NCBI GenBank assembly: GCA_013298165.1
Contig: JAAFJU010000034.1
Location: 1-36,746, forward strand
Reading direction: 5' to 3'
Origin: Synechococcales cyanobacterium bin31.maxbin.ball.101
GTDB taxonomy: Bacteria; Cyanobacteriota; Cyanobacteriia; Leptolyngbyales; Leptolyngbyaceae
Length of the DNA stretch: 36,746 nucleotides
Position 1 is the stretch's first letter; each line of letters opens with the position of its first letter. The notes below the pieces were generated by a model. It ran no database searches, was not told the origin of the DNA, and saw only the letters and a list, made by a program, of their open reading frames with translations. This document shows positions 8,795-16,719 of this stretch, one piece after another. Both the position numbers and the translations under genes were made by a program.

Positions 8795-9148
8795 ATGATG
8801 AAATCAAAGATTACTAATAGGTTCCTTCTGCTTTTTCCACTAATGGCTTTTGTCCTTCAAGTCTCCTCGCCTGCTCTATCAAATGAATTTTCAGGACAAA
8901 TTGCCAAAAATACATCTCTAAGTAATGGAAGGAAAATAGCTATTTATACAAAAGGAAAAAGGGCTGTTCTTCCTAACGGTGATGTTTTTGAAGCAGATGG
9001 GGTGATCGTGAAAAAAAATGGTGTCCGAATTAAGCCCATATGGAAAGATGGTCGGGTTGTTGGTGCAAAATTTTATAGGCCAGATGGGACGGAGATCAGT
9101 AAAGGGCGAGGTAAATTATCGTCAGGAGAAAGCTACCGCCTTCGCTAA
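8795..9148 (+). CDS. Small exported protein, unknown function
   Basis: A 117-residue protein with a signal peptide (about residues 1-29: basic start, hydrophobic FLLLFPLMAFVLQVSS, cleavage likely after PALS). The mature part is short, basic and beta-rich, with alternating charged and Gly/Asn turns (LPNGDVFEADG, VIVKKNGVRI, GRVVGAKFYRPDG), as in small secreted beta-hairpin proteins. GAGAGG lies about 6 bases before the ATG pair at 8795/8798; either could start. No family recognised. It sits in the AT-rich patch, just before another exported protein gene. Confidence 0.65.
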   Translation: MMKSKITNRFLLLFPLMAFVLQVSSPALSNEFSGQIAKNTSLSNGRKIAIYTKGKRAVLPNGDVFEADGVIVKKNGVRIKPIWKDGRVVGAKFYRPDGTEISKGRGKLSSGESYRLR

Positions 9149-9346
9149 AGTTCTCTTATGCATCTAGGCGTGGTTAATTATTCATAAAATTTTTGCAAGC
9201 GCCAATGATGTATTCCTTATCAAGAATAAATATATCAACTTTGAAAGTATGTTTATTCTTGATTTGCCTGGTAATTCTTGATGGATGTAAGAGTTGCTTT
9301 GATTTTGTAGTTTCAGATGTACCATTCATAAATTCTCCAAAAAATT

Positions 9347-10039
9347 ATGAACAAACTTCCTCTGTTTTCTGTAATTGGCAGTTTATTTTTGACGACATCG
9401 TCTCTATTTCCGGCTGTCACTAAGGCTGATTCATATACTAAGTATGGCGATGCTGCCATGTTACGAGTTACTTGTTACAAGCAATCCTCTGACTCGACAG
9501 CTTATCCTGGTTTTTTGATTGATACTCGGAATTACGGTAGCACAATGATAGTCGCTGTTCAAGGTGCTTATTATTATGATGGCGGCCTTAATCGCCCATA
9601 TGTTGACTTTAGTACAGGGACTAATTATTACTCTAGTGATCACTCAATTACTGCCGAAGGAATAAATACTTTTTCGACTCCTATATATGCTCAGGGATAC
9701 TTACCCAATGGAGCAGTCGTTTTTCTCGAAGAGGCAGATCCAAAAGTACTGTTAGCTTACTGTGACGATAAACCTACTCCCATAGACGATCCTGGTGGCG
9801 GTGGCGGTGGCGGTGGCGGTGGCGGTGGCGGTGGCGGTGGCGGTTGTGATCCGACTTATCTCAACAACTACTGTGCAGGGGCATCTAGTCTAGTTTCCCC
9901 TTCATCGGTTGTGAGCCGAGGAACGATCGGTCTCAATGATTCAGATACTTCCAAAGTGAAACTATTTGACCTAAAAGAACTGGAAGTTCAACTGGGTAAA
10001 TGGCAAGGCAAATCTTGGCAGCCTGAAGACCAAGGCTAA
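9347..10039 (+). CDS. Exported protein with 17-residue poly-glycine linker
   Basis: A 230-residue protein with a signal peptide (about 1-27, likely cut after VTKA). Mature residues 28-149 form a Tyr-, Ser- and Thr-rich domain (SYTKYGDAAMLRVTCYK, AVQGAYYYDGG) with Cys at about 43 and 139. An uninterrupted run of 17 glycines (150-166), encoded by GGTGGC units, separates it from a C-terminal domain opening CDPTYLNNYCAG. The C-terminal part (LKELEVQLGKWQGKSWQ) is helical. The ATG at 9347 has a poor ribosome-binding site. I do not recognise either domain. A strong hairpin follows the stop. Confidence 0.65.
   Translation: MNKLPLFSVIGSLFLTTSSLFPAVTKADSYTKYGDAAMLRVTCYKQSSDSTAYPGFLIDTRNYGSTMIVAVQGAYYYDGGLNRPYVDFSTGTNYYSSDHSITAEGINTFSTPIYAQGYLPNGAVVFLEEADPKVLLAYCDDKPTPIDDPGGGGGGGGGGGGGGGGGCDPTYLNNYCAGASSLVSPSSVVSRGTIGLNDSDTSKVKLFDLKELEVQLGKWQGKSWQPEDQG
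9794..9844 (+). repeat. GGTGGC hexanucleotide tandem repeat (8.5 units) coding poly-Gly
   Basis: A perfect run of alternating GGT and GGC codons, 51 bases, within the exported-protein gene. Perfect identity over eight units is typical of a slippage-prone simple repeat. Gain or loss of whole units keeps the frame and changes linker length by two glycines. Confidence 0.95.
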
Positions 10040-10069
10040 CTGACTTCCAATGCAGCTTCTGTAATCTTT

Positions 10070-10110
10070 AGGGCAAAGTGCAATCTATTTCGTGAGATTG
10101 TCTTTGCCCT
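10070..10110 (+). terminator. Strong hairpin after the poly-Gly protein gene
   Basis: AGGGCAAAG (10070-10078) pairs with CTTTGCCCT (10102-10110), and CAATCT (10081-10086) pairs with AGATTG (10095-10100), with a small internal bulge and an 8-base loop. It starts 31 bases after the stop codon. TTGTGATAATTT follows rather than a strict T run. It probably ends the transcript of the upstream gene. Confidence 0.7.
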
Positions 10111-10166
10111 TTGTGATAATTTCCAACCACAACTGTTTTTGTTCTCAATTAATTGAGTCCTGATTT

Positions 10167-10922
10167 ATGCTGCCACTCGTTTCAATTGTGATCACCGTCT
10201 ACAACCGCGAAAACTATCTTCCAAAGGCGATCGAAAGCATCCTCACCCAAACCTATTCCAACTTTGAATTACTCATTTGGGATGACGGCTCAACGGACAA
10301 ATCTCTAACGATCGCGCACCATTATGCCCAACAGGACGATCGGATTCGAGTCATTGCTGCACCACACCAAGGTCGAGGAATCAGCATCGCATCTGCCTGT
10401 GCTGAAGCCAAAGGAGAATACTTAGGGCTGGTTGATAGTGATGATCTTTTGGGCCAAACAGCGATCGAAGAAACGGTTCAAATTTTGGAAGCACAACCCA
10501 AAATAGGAATGGTCTACACGGACTATATCTTGATTGATAAAACTGCAAAATATCTAGGTGTCGGTGAAACTTGTAAAATTCCTTACGATCGAGAGAAACT
10601 GCTAACAACCTTCATGGTCTTTCACTTCCGGCTCAAAAGACGTGGCGTGTATGAATCTGTTGGTGGATTTGATCCAGACTTTAAATACGCTCAAGATTAT
10701 GATCTCTGTTTAAAAATTTCCGAAGTCGCCGAAATCTACCATCTGCCTCAAGTGCGATACTACTATCGTCAGCATGAAGATGCAATTTCAACTGAAAATC
10801 GTATTGAGCAATTACTTCATTCAAAACGCGCAATTCAAAATGCCATGACGCGGCGAGGAATGGATGATGAATACGGACTAGAATTCAAATTCTTTGCAAA
10901 TTGCACAATCTTTAAGAAATAA
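10167..10922 (+). CDS. Family 2 glycosyltransferase
   Basis: A 251-residue GT-A fold inverting glycosyltransferase that transfers a sugar from a nucleotide donor. The N-terminal block VSIVITVYNRENYLPKAIES, DDGSTDKS (about 39-46) for nucleotide binding, and the metal-binding DSDD (90-93) are intact. GGFDPDFKYAQDYDL near residue 175 fits the acceptor and catalytic-base region. No membrane segment is seen, so it is cytosolic or peripheral. Its substrate is unknown. It is 51 bases upstream of a SAM methyltransferase gene on the same strand, suggesting joint action on a cell-surface glycan; this is inference. Confidence 0.88.
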   Translation: MLPLVSIVITVYNRENYLPKAIESILTQTYSNFELLIWDDGSTDKSLTIAHHYAQQDDRIRVIAAPHQGRGISIASACAEAKGEYLGLVDSDDLLGQTAIEETVQILEAQPKIGMVYTDYILIDKTAKYLGVGETCKIPYDREKLLTTFMVFHFRLKRRGVYESVGGFDPDFKYAQDYDLCLKISEVAEIYHLPQVRYYYRQHEDAISTENRIEQLLHSKRAIQNAMTRRGMDDEYGLEFKFFANCTIFKK

Positions 10923-10973
10923 AGATCTCTAAAATCCCGTCAAATATCATTATCTAGTAAATTCTCAAAAAGT

Positions 10974-11696
10974 ATGTTTCGATCAATACGTTCTAAAATT
11001 GCGGTTAAGCGTCGTCAGATTTTAGAGCAATCAGCCGATCTCGACATGATGAAACGATCGGCCAATGATACGATCGCCCTACAAATCCTCGCACCCTTAA
11101 GCAATACTTATCAACCCTGGAATCCTTCAGCACTCCGCCCTAGCGCCTTAGTCAAGATTCTCAATGAAATCATGCTCAATCGTCGAAGTTGTATTGTGGA
11201 ATGTGGTGCTGGCATCAGTACGATTTACATTGCCAAAGTCCTTAAACAACAACGAAATGGTCATCTTTATACCCTTGAAGATAATCTCGACTGGATTGAA
11301 ATCTTAAAACCTCTCCTCGAAGAACAAGGACTCAGCGAATACGTCACAGTCATTCCTGCACCGCTTGTGACTTGTCAATGGGCAATGGAAGATAATCTTT
11401 GGTATGACTTGAGCCTTTTTCGATCGCATGTTGAAACTGGAACGATTGATCTGCTGATTGTCGATGGTCCCCCCGCTTATGACAAACCACGCCGCTTTGC
11501 ACGTTATCCAGCTTTACCTGCATTACGGGATTTTTTCGCACCGAATTTAACCGTTGTTTTGGATGATATTAACCGATCGAGTGAATCTGAAATTGTCGTC
11601 AAATGGGCAAATGAATTTGGATTAACCTTTGAGAAGTATTTGTATGATGGTGATATCGCGATCGCCCGGACTCAAGGTGGCTATCGTATTGGGTAG
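10974..11696 (+). CDS. Class I SAM-dependent methyltransferase
   Basis: A 240-residue protein with a Rossmann-type methyltransferase core: IVECGAGISTIYIA (74-87) is motif I for S-adenosylmethionine binding, YTLEDN (about 99-104) carries the acidic residue for the ribose, and LLIVDGPP (about 151-158) is the post-II region. The first 45 residues form a basic helical lead. The layout is similar to methyltransferases found in polysaccharide clusters, and it follows a GT2 glycosyltransferase gene, so a sugar or glycan acceptor is plausible. Target is unknown. The start ATG at 10974 lacks a strong Shine-Dalgarno. Confidence 0.8.
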   Translation: MFRSIRSKIAVKRRQILEQSADLDMMKRSANDTIALQILAPLSNTYQPWNPSALRPSALVKILNEIMLNRRSCIVECGAGISTIYIAKVLKQQRNGHLYTLEDNLDWIEILKPLLEEQGLSEYVTVIPAPLVTCQWAMEDNLWYDLSLFRSHVETGTIDLLIVDGPPAYDKPRRFARYPALPALRDFFAPNLTVVLDDINRSSESEIVVKWANEFGLTFEKYLYDGDIAIARTQGGYRIG

Positions 11697-11715
11697 CGTG
11701 AATTTTATGTGAGGT

Positions 11716-11862
11716 TTGGGCTTCGACTCCGCTCAGCCCCCGAAGATCTGGCTCAGTTCTTGAGAACTGTTGGTTTGATCCCAAGATGAGGGTTGAGCGG
11801 AGCCGAAACCCGGCTATGTTCTGATCCCAAGACGAGGGTTGAGCGGAGCCGAAACCCGCCTA
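11716..11862. repeat. Dispersed palindromic repeat, copy B, with internal 46-bp duplication
   Basis: It begins with GGGCTTCGACTCCGCTCA and contains GTTGAGCGGAGCCGAAACCC twice, once in each of two tandem 46-base units (from TGATCCCAAGA at 11776 and 11822). It matches copy A at 7212-7327, including GTTGGTTTGATCC. The element runs from just after the methyltransferase stop into the stop codon of the convergent DUF2330 gene: the TAG is read from CTA at 11860-11862. Confidence 0.8.
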
Positions 11863-13248
11863 TCTCACATAAGCGCGGAACCGATCGTACCAACTGACAT
11901 CCGCCAAATTCACAGAAGGAAGTTTCTTACGAATGTCTTCGATTTTCCAGCCTGTGAGTTTCGAGAGGGTTTGGGCTTCTTGGTCGAAGCGTTTTGGTAG
12001 GCTGGCGCGGTATTGTTTTCCGGCGTCGCAGTTGGTTTCGTTTAGGTAAGGATGCTGCATGATGTAGCGGCCTTGGAAGTTTTCTTGGTTATTGGTGTCT
12101 TGGAACATCAGGTCTTCGGGGAACTTGTCGCGGGTGTAACGGACATGCAGTCGAGTGATGAAGACGTTGGAACTTCTCGGCATGGGACGACGGCCACGGC
12201 CCCAGATTGAGTTTTGGGGCGGTTGGTTGGTGCCCATGGGTTGCTCTAGCCAGAAGACGCCTGCTTGCTTGAGTTCGTCGGGATTCAGTGGGTCGGCGGA
12301 GCAAGGATCGCAGTTGCCCATGTTCCAGGCGTACTCTAGGAAAGCGACGTTACGGTTTTCCCGATCGTAGCTGGTCGTAAACATGGATTTATAAAAGTTG
12401 CTGAATTCGCCTTTGACGTATTCGGGAATATTCACATCCGACGGAATGCGGACGGTGCGGTAGTTGGCGACTTCGGCGCGACCTTTGGGGGAGAGGATGT
12501 AGACGATGAGGTCCTGGGCATCTTGACCGTTGATCATGCCGAGACGGATAGGCAGCATGAAGCGTGGGGATTCGTAGGCGATTTGAATGGGACGGAGTTT
12601 GGTGAAGCCAGAGGTCTCAAATTTCTCTAGGTTGACTTTGGCAACGAAGAATTTGAGCTTTTGACGAATATAGGGTTTGAGCAAATCCCTTGCGCCGTTG
12701 GGAATTTTGTAGCCGCTTTCCTGAAGCCAGGTTTCGAGACCTCCGGATTCTTTGGCGCTTAAAATCACAATGTCATATTCGCCAACATTAAATTGCGCTT
12801 CGACTTCTACGCCTAGTGCGGAACCACGTGCGCGCTTCATCGCCTGAGGTGCGGCGGACGGTGCAACAGGCTGTGGCATCTCGAATCGATCGTATAGCTT
12901 CGGTGGATCGCAGGGATTTTCGTCGAAGTATTCTACGAGTCGGGGTGCGCTGAAGGCATCCAGGCGTTCCATGATGGCTGGGTTGGCGACTTTGACTTGC
13001 TCTTTGCTCAGCACGGTCGGAACAGGCACGACCATGGCAAAATCTTTGGCTTCGCCTTGGTAGTCGTTGGCCATGGTGAGAATGGTCCGATCGTCTGAAC
13101 GGGCGATCGCGACTTGGGAGGCTTTGTTATACAGTTTTGTATCAGCCTTGGCGACGTAGAACCCACAGAAGGCAAAGGCTGGCAATGTATTTGTAAATAC
13201 TAGAAGAATGGCTAGAAGTGAGGCGAAGAACGATCGGAGTAGTTTCAT
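11860..13248 (-). CDS. DUF2330-domain exported protein
   Basis: A 462-residue protein with a signal peptide (LLAILLVFTNTLPAFA, cut about residue 26) followed at once by CGFYVAKAD, the characteristic start of DUF2330. The domain continues with LYNKASQVAIAR, ILTMANDYQG and DFAMVVPVPTVL, then ENPCDPP. The central part has YDIVILSAKESGGLETWLQ and the C-terminal third has paired cysteines (GNCDPCSADP). No membrane segment other than the signal, so it is likely periplasmic or outer-surface. Function is unknown. It lies 24 bases downstream of the RnfD-like membrane protein gene on the same strand, so the two are probably cotranscribed. Confidence 0.85.
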   Translation of the reverse strand: MKLLRSFFASLLAILLVFTNTLPAFAFCGFYVAKADTKLYNKASQVAIARSDDRTILTMANDYQGEAKDFAMVVPVPTVLSKEQVKVANPAIMERLDAFSAPRLVEYFDENPCDPPKLYDRFEMPQPVAPSAAPQAMKRARGSALGVEVEAQFNVGEYDIVILSAKESGGLETWLQESGYKIPNGARDLLKPYIRQKLKFFVAKVNLEKFETSGFTKLRPIQIAYESPRFMLPIRLGMINGQDAQDLIVYILSPKGRAEVANYRTVRIPSDVNIPEYVKGEFSNFYKSMFTTSYDRENRNVAFLEYAWNMGNCDPCSADPLNPDELKQAGVFWLEQPMGTNQPPQNSIWGRGRRPMPRSSNVFITRLHVRYTRDKFPEDLMFQDTNNQENFQGRYIMQHPYLNETNCDAGKQYRASLPKRFDQEAQTLSKLTGWKIEDIRKKLPSVNLADVSWYDRFRAYVR

Positions 13249-13272
13249 GGCGATTACTAGAAAATAAATGAA

Positions 13273-14280
13273 CTAAACAGATTTGATGGCTGTGGGCTGG
13301 AACCAATCAAACCGATCGGCTTTAAAGACCCAGTCTAAAATCAATGTTAAAGGTGCTGATAAGAACAATGCAAAAAAGACAGCCGTGTTCATAAAGAAGT
13401 AATTTCTAAACACAAAGGTTAGAAGCGCGATCGTAAATGTCCAAATGAGTCGCGAGATTTTGGAATTGGGAATAGTGCGGGGGTCGGTAATCATAAAAAA
13501 TGAAAACATGATCAGTGAACCGCTCATCATGCGATGACTCCATACATCCCACGTCCAACCGAGATAGAGATTGCGTCCAGCTTCAAGGGCAAGGTAGAAG
13601 GCGAGAAAGGCGATCGTGGTGTCCCAGCGTCCGACCTTTCGTAGTACCAATCCACCACAGATAAAAAACAAGATGACATACCACATGGATTCTCCCCATT
13701 GACCTGGTGAAACCCAGGCTCCGTGACTGAAGAGAAGTGCGATGATAATGCCAAAGTTGCCGGGATTGAAAATATGTTTTTGATTGAATTGGATTAAAAA
13801 TTTAGATGAGATTGCGATCGTAACTGCCAATGCCATAATCCACCAATGTTCAACCCGAAGCAGGATGGACATGCCGAGGGCGGTGATCATGGGACTGTAG
13901 AAGGCGTCGATCGGCAGGTTATCTAAGAGTGATCCCCCTAAATCCCCCTTGGTAAGGGGGACTTTGAGGTTTTGAGAAGTATTGGGTGGTGGGGTGAACT
14001 TTAGGAAGAGGTATTGGGTGGTGAGGGCGGTGACGATCGCGGTGAGGATGATTTCGGGGTGGAGGGTCCAGTCGCGGGTGATGATGCCAAGGAGTAGGAA
14101 GAGGCTGAGGAACCCGATTTGGTAGAGGCGGGCGTCGATTCCCGCTCTTGGAGGCTGCGCTAACGATCGCATGTTAAGCATCATATGCAGGGGCCAAGGT
14201 AACGATGTTTGAATTATCGCGGTTGCGATCGGTTCTTCTGTGCTGGTTTCAGAAAATGAAACCTGTTGGAGAGCGGTCAT
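13273..14280 (-). CDS. Orphan RnfD/NqrB-like (UnbU-like) membrane protein
   Basis: A 335-residue polytopic membrane protein with about eight hydrophobic segments. FNPGNFGIIIAL (171-182), the Ser-Pro-Gly-Gln-Trp-Gly block near 191 and FFMITDPRTIPNS (261-273) match the NqrB/RnfD/UnbU family. I see no Ser-Gly-Ala-Thr flavin-attachment motif, so covalent FMN is doubtful. No other Rnf or Nqr subunit is nearby. Residues about 105-118 (LKVPLTKGDLGGSL), in a loop between segments, are encoded by a dispersed G/C-block repeat (13931-13970), an insertion not expected in the family. The next gene downstream encodes a DUF2330 exported protein, a likely partner. Electron-transfer function is only inferred. 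Confidence 0.8.
   Translation of the reverse strand: MTALQQVSFSETSTEEPIATAIIQTSLPWPLHMMLNMRSLAQPPRAGIDARLYQIGFLSLFLLLGIITRDWTLHPEIILTAIVTALTTQYLFLKFTPPPNTSQNLKVPLTKGDLGGSLLDNLPIDAFYSPMITALGMSILLRVEHWWIMALAVTIAISSKFLIQFNQKHIFNPGNFGIIIALLFSHGAWVSPGQWGESMWYVILFFICGGLVLRKVGRWDTTIAFLAFYLALEAGRNLYLGWTWDVWSHRMMSGSLIMFSFFMITDPRTIPNSKISRLIWTFTIALLTFVFRNYFFMNTAVFFALFLSAPLTLILDWVFKADRFDWFQPTAIKSV
13931..13970. repeat. G/C-block dispersed repeat within a coding sequence
   Basis: GATCCCCCTAAATCCCCCTT followed by GGTAAGGGGGACTTTGAGGT. The same core occurs at 28760-28794 upstream of the ClC gene. Here it lies in frame inside the RnfD-like gene and adds about 14 residues to a loop without breaking the frame. 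Confidence 0.8.
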
Positions 14281-14363
14281 TCCTTGGGTAGCCAGGTTGC
14301 ATAGGTCTATGATCGATAGAACGTACTAGTAGTTGTTTTATAATCCTGAGGTCATTTGACACT

Positions 14364-15335
14364 ATGATATGGCTCAATCTAGGGCACGGTGTTGCTGGCT
14401 TTGCCTCGATCGCCACCTTTCTGGGATTTGCCGGAAACCTGTGGTGGAAGTTTGAACTGTTAGATCATCCTAGGCCGCAGTATTGTCTAGGGTTGCTGGT
14501 TGGTTTGTTAGTGGGGTTGGGTTTAGGACAAGCTTGGAGTCTCCTTTGGCTTTTGCCTCTGTTGGTGAATCTTCTCTTGTTAGCGCCCTTGTTTAGGGTG
14601 AAGTCGTTTGGGGTTAGACCGCGTGGCGATCGCGGTGATTCCTCATCTCTGCGATTACTGCATTCCAATCTCGATCGCCATAATCCCACTCCCGATCGAG
14701 CTATCCAATATCTCCGGGAACAACAGGTCGATTTACTGCTCCTTCAGGAAATTACTCCGGCTTGGCTGACTAGACTGGAATCCGAATTGCCGAACTATCA
14801 GCTTTTGAAGGCGGAGGCGTTTGATAATACGCTGGGTAGTGCTGTTTTGGTTGCTAAGCAGAATTCCCAGGTCAAGATTGAACAGATTCAAACCATTCAT
14901 TTGCCAGCCAATAGCGATCGGCCATTACTGGAAATCATTATCCAAACTGGGAATCGCACCGTGGCCATCCTTTGCTTCCACGTAATCCGCCCTCGCAGCA
15001 CGCAAACCTCCAACTACCAAATCACGGAATTTAATGCCGCTGCCGATTGGAGTCAGCGGCAATTACAGCAGGGTCGTGAGGTTGTCATTATTGGCGATTT
15101 CAACAGTACATTCTGGTCGCAGCGACTGCGTCAATTAGAAAGAGACAGCCAATTAATCAATTCCCAGCGAGGCTTTGGGTTTCAGCCCACTTGGTCAGCG
15201 CACTTTCCACCTTTAATGAAAATCGCGATCGATCATTGTTTTTATAGTCGGGGATTGCGCGTAGGTCAACGATCGATCGGTCCTGATATTGGTTCTGATC
15301 ATCACCCATTGTTGGTTGAACTCCGCACAATGTGA
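14364..15335 (+). CDS. Membrane-anchored endonuclease/exonuclease/phosphatase-family protein
   Basis: A 323-residue protein. Residues 1-78 hold three hydrophobic segments (about 9-27, 41-55, 58-77); the rest is the metal-dependent DNase I-like fold. Catalytic positions are visible: Asn102 in HSNLDRHN, Glu129 in LLLLQEI, His206 in LCFHVIRP, Asp245 and Asn247 in GDFNST, Asp290 in IDHCF, and Asp312-His313 in GSDHHPL. All key residues are intact. The family hydrolyses phosphodiesters or phosphomonoesters (DNA, phospholipids, inositol phosphates); with this architecture, similar to bacterial membrane-bound members, a lipid or extracellular DNA substrate is possible. It ends four bases before the convergent SH3 gene. 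Confidence 0.85.
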   Translation: MIWLNLGHGVAGFASIATFLGFAGNLWWKFELLDHPRPQYCLGLLVGLLVGLGLGQAWSLLWLLPLLVNLLLLAPLFRVKSFGVRPRGDRGDSSSLRLLHSNLDRHNPTPDRAIQYLREQQVDLLLLQEITPAWLTRLESELPNYQLLKAEAFDNTLGSAVLVAKQNSQVKIEQIQTIHLPANSDRPLLEIIIQTGNRTVAILCFHVIRPRSTQTSNYQITEFNAAADWSQRQLQQGREVVIIGDFNSTFWSQRLRQLERDSQLINSQRGFGFQPTWSAHFPPLMKIAIDHCFYSRGLRVGQRSIGPDIGSDHHPLLVELRTM

Positions 15336-15339
15336 ACCA

Positions 15340-16479
15340 TCAGCGCTTAACTTCATACAGCTCGGTTCTGCAACGGATGGGTTCTCCTTCCGTTGTGAAT
15401 CTCTGCTGATCGCAGGTGTCCGCATACCCATCTTTAATTTTGATGCCTTCCATGGTCTCCTGGAATGGACCTTGGTAGACGGTGGAACTGCTCATGGTTC
15501 CATGCAGTTGAATGATGGTGTTGCCGTTGGATTCGATCGTGATGCTGTATCCCGTTCCTGAACCCCCTAGGAAATTGAAAGCGCGTCTGCCCACGAAGGG
15601 GAGATTGGATTGTTTCGCAGGGGGTGTCCGATCGACTTTCTCTTCCCACCATTTCTGGACCGTTGATTCGCGTCCACCTGTGACGATTACTAATTTTCGA
15701 TCGCCCGCTCCTGTGAATTCAAAGCGGCAAAATCCCATACCTGTACCGGAACAGGAAGTCACTTCGTTATAGCCCCGATCGCGTCGGGATTTGGTGCCGT
15801 CGTGGGGATTGTCAGTTGTGGTGAATAGGGGTTGCCAGCCAGCATTGATGATGAGTTGACGTGCTACTTCATAGGTCATTTCTTTTTTCAAGGCTGGGAT
15901 TTTCAGTGAGGTGGAAGATTGAGTGACGGGTGTTTCCTGGCTTTGGTTCCACAGGTTAATTAAGTCCCCACGGACCCAGCCGGAGGTGCCATTGGGATAG
16001 GTGATGTTATACCAGCGATGTCCGGTGCGTACGGCGTCTGAGCTTAAGGGGACAAACTTAGATTCCCCGACGCTAACCAAATCTCCGTTCTCACCCCTAT
16101 GGATCACTTGACTCCAAAGATTTGGGGTCGATCGAATGTTAATTACATCACCTTCGTTGCCTGCGAGGGTGCCATAGTTTTGGTTGCTGGATTTAAATCG
16201 GACCAAGCTGGATGTGATCCAACCCTCGGTGCGGAGAGTTCCCGTCGATCGGACGTAGTACCAAGTTCTCATATTATGGTTAGTCCCTACTACCATTCGC
16301 AGTACTTCCAGGGGTGTTCCTTCGGGTAGACTATCAATGCGATCGGACTCTGTGGATGGTCCCGATCGCAGATTGGCTTCAGAGTGAATGAATCCAGGCC
16401 GCGCCATGCTGGGTAATGCTGTTATGGCGATCGTGCCTAGGCTCAATAGTCCGATCGTCAACACTTTTGGGAACTTCAT
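15340..16479 (-). CDS. Exported protein with two bacterial SH3 domains
   Basis: A 379-residue protein with a signal peptide (1-26, ending ALPSMA). SH3b domain 1 covers about 30-95 (EANLRSGPSTESDRIDSLPEG and TEGWITSSLV), and domain 2 about 102-178 (GDVINIRSTPNLWSQVIHRG and TSGWVRGDLINLW). Both have the N-L/I-R-S/x-x-P core of SH3_3 domains that bind peptidoglycan stem peptides or other cell-wall parts. The C-terminal 180 residues are not recognised; they contain several Cys and a beta-rich segment (YSITIESNGNTIIQLHGTM). It probably acts in the periplasm. A 17-bp inverted repeat lies 46 bases upstream of the start. Confidence 0.82.
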   Translation of the reverse strand: MKFPKVLTIGLLSLGTIAITALPSMARPGFIHSEANLRSGPSTESDRIDSLPEGTPLEVLRMVVGTNHNMRTWYYVRSTGTLRTEGWITSSLVRFKSSNQNYGTLAGNEGDVINIRSTPNLWSQVIHRGENGDLVSVGESKFVPLSSDAVRTGHRWYNITYPNGTSGWVRGDLINLWNQSQETPVTQSSTSLKIPALKKEMTYEVARQLIINAGWQPLFTTTDNPHDGTKSRRDRGYNEVTSCSGTGMGFCRFEFTGAGDRKLVIVTGGRESTVQKWWEEKVDRTPPAKQSNLPFVGRRAFNFLGGSGTGYSITIESNGNTIIQLHGTMSSSTVYQGPFQETMEGIKIKDGYADTCDQQRFTTEGEPIRCRTELYEVKR

Positions 16480-16525
16480 AGGAATGACCTCAATTTCAAG
16501 GTTAGATTAGGTCGGCATTTCTGCA

Positions 16526-16592
16526 GTTTGGATAAAACTTGACTCCGTAAGCCTATGCAGGGCGATCGAGTTGCTTCAGGTTTTATCCAAAC
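16526..16592. promoter_or_regulatory. 17-bp inverted repeat between divergent envelope genes
   Basis: GTTTGGATAAAACTTGA (16526-16542) pairs with TCAGGTTTTATCCAAAC (16576-16592): 16 Watson-Crick pairs and one G-U, loop of 33 bases. It lies 46 bases before the SH3 gene start and 127 bases before the DUF4189 gene start. It could be a hairpin in a 5' leader, a terminator of a small RNA, or two half-sites for a regulator. Arms this long and clean are unlikely by chance. Confidence 0.65.
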
Positions 16593-16719
16593 GGTGATGA
16601 TGGTTTCCTACCAGGTCAAGGCGTCCGATTTCAGAAATTTACGGATTGTTTATTTGATGTCATGAATAGGGTATGTATTGCATAAGTCTGCTTGAGTTGA
16701 GATTAGGCAGTAGGAAACT

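Noticed and set aside
9193-9423. 76-codon plus-strand frame with a hydrophobic stretch ending LDGCKS, lipobox-like
   Set aside because: It overlaps the better-supported exported-protein gene, starts with TTG or a late ATG without Shine-Dalgarno, and has Asp inside the lipobox, which is atypical.
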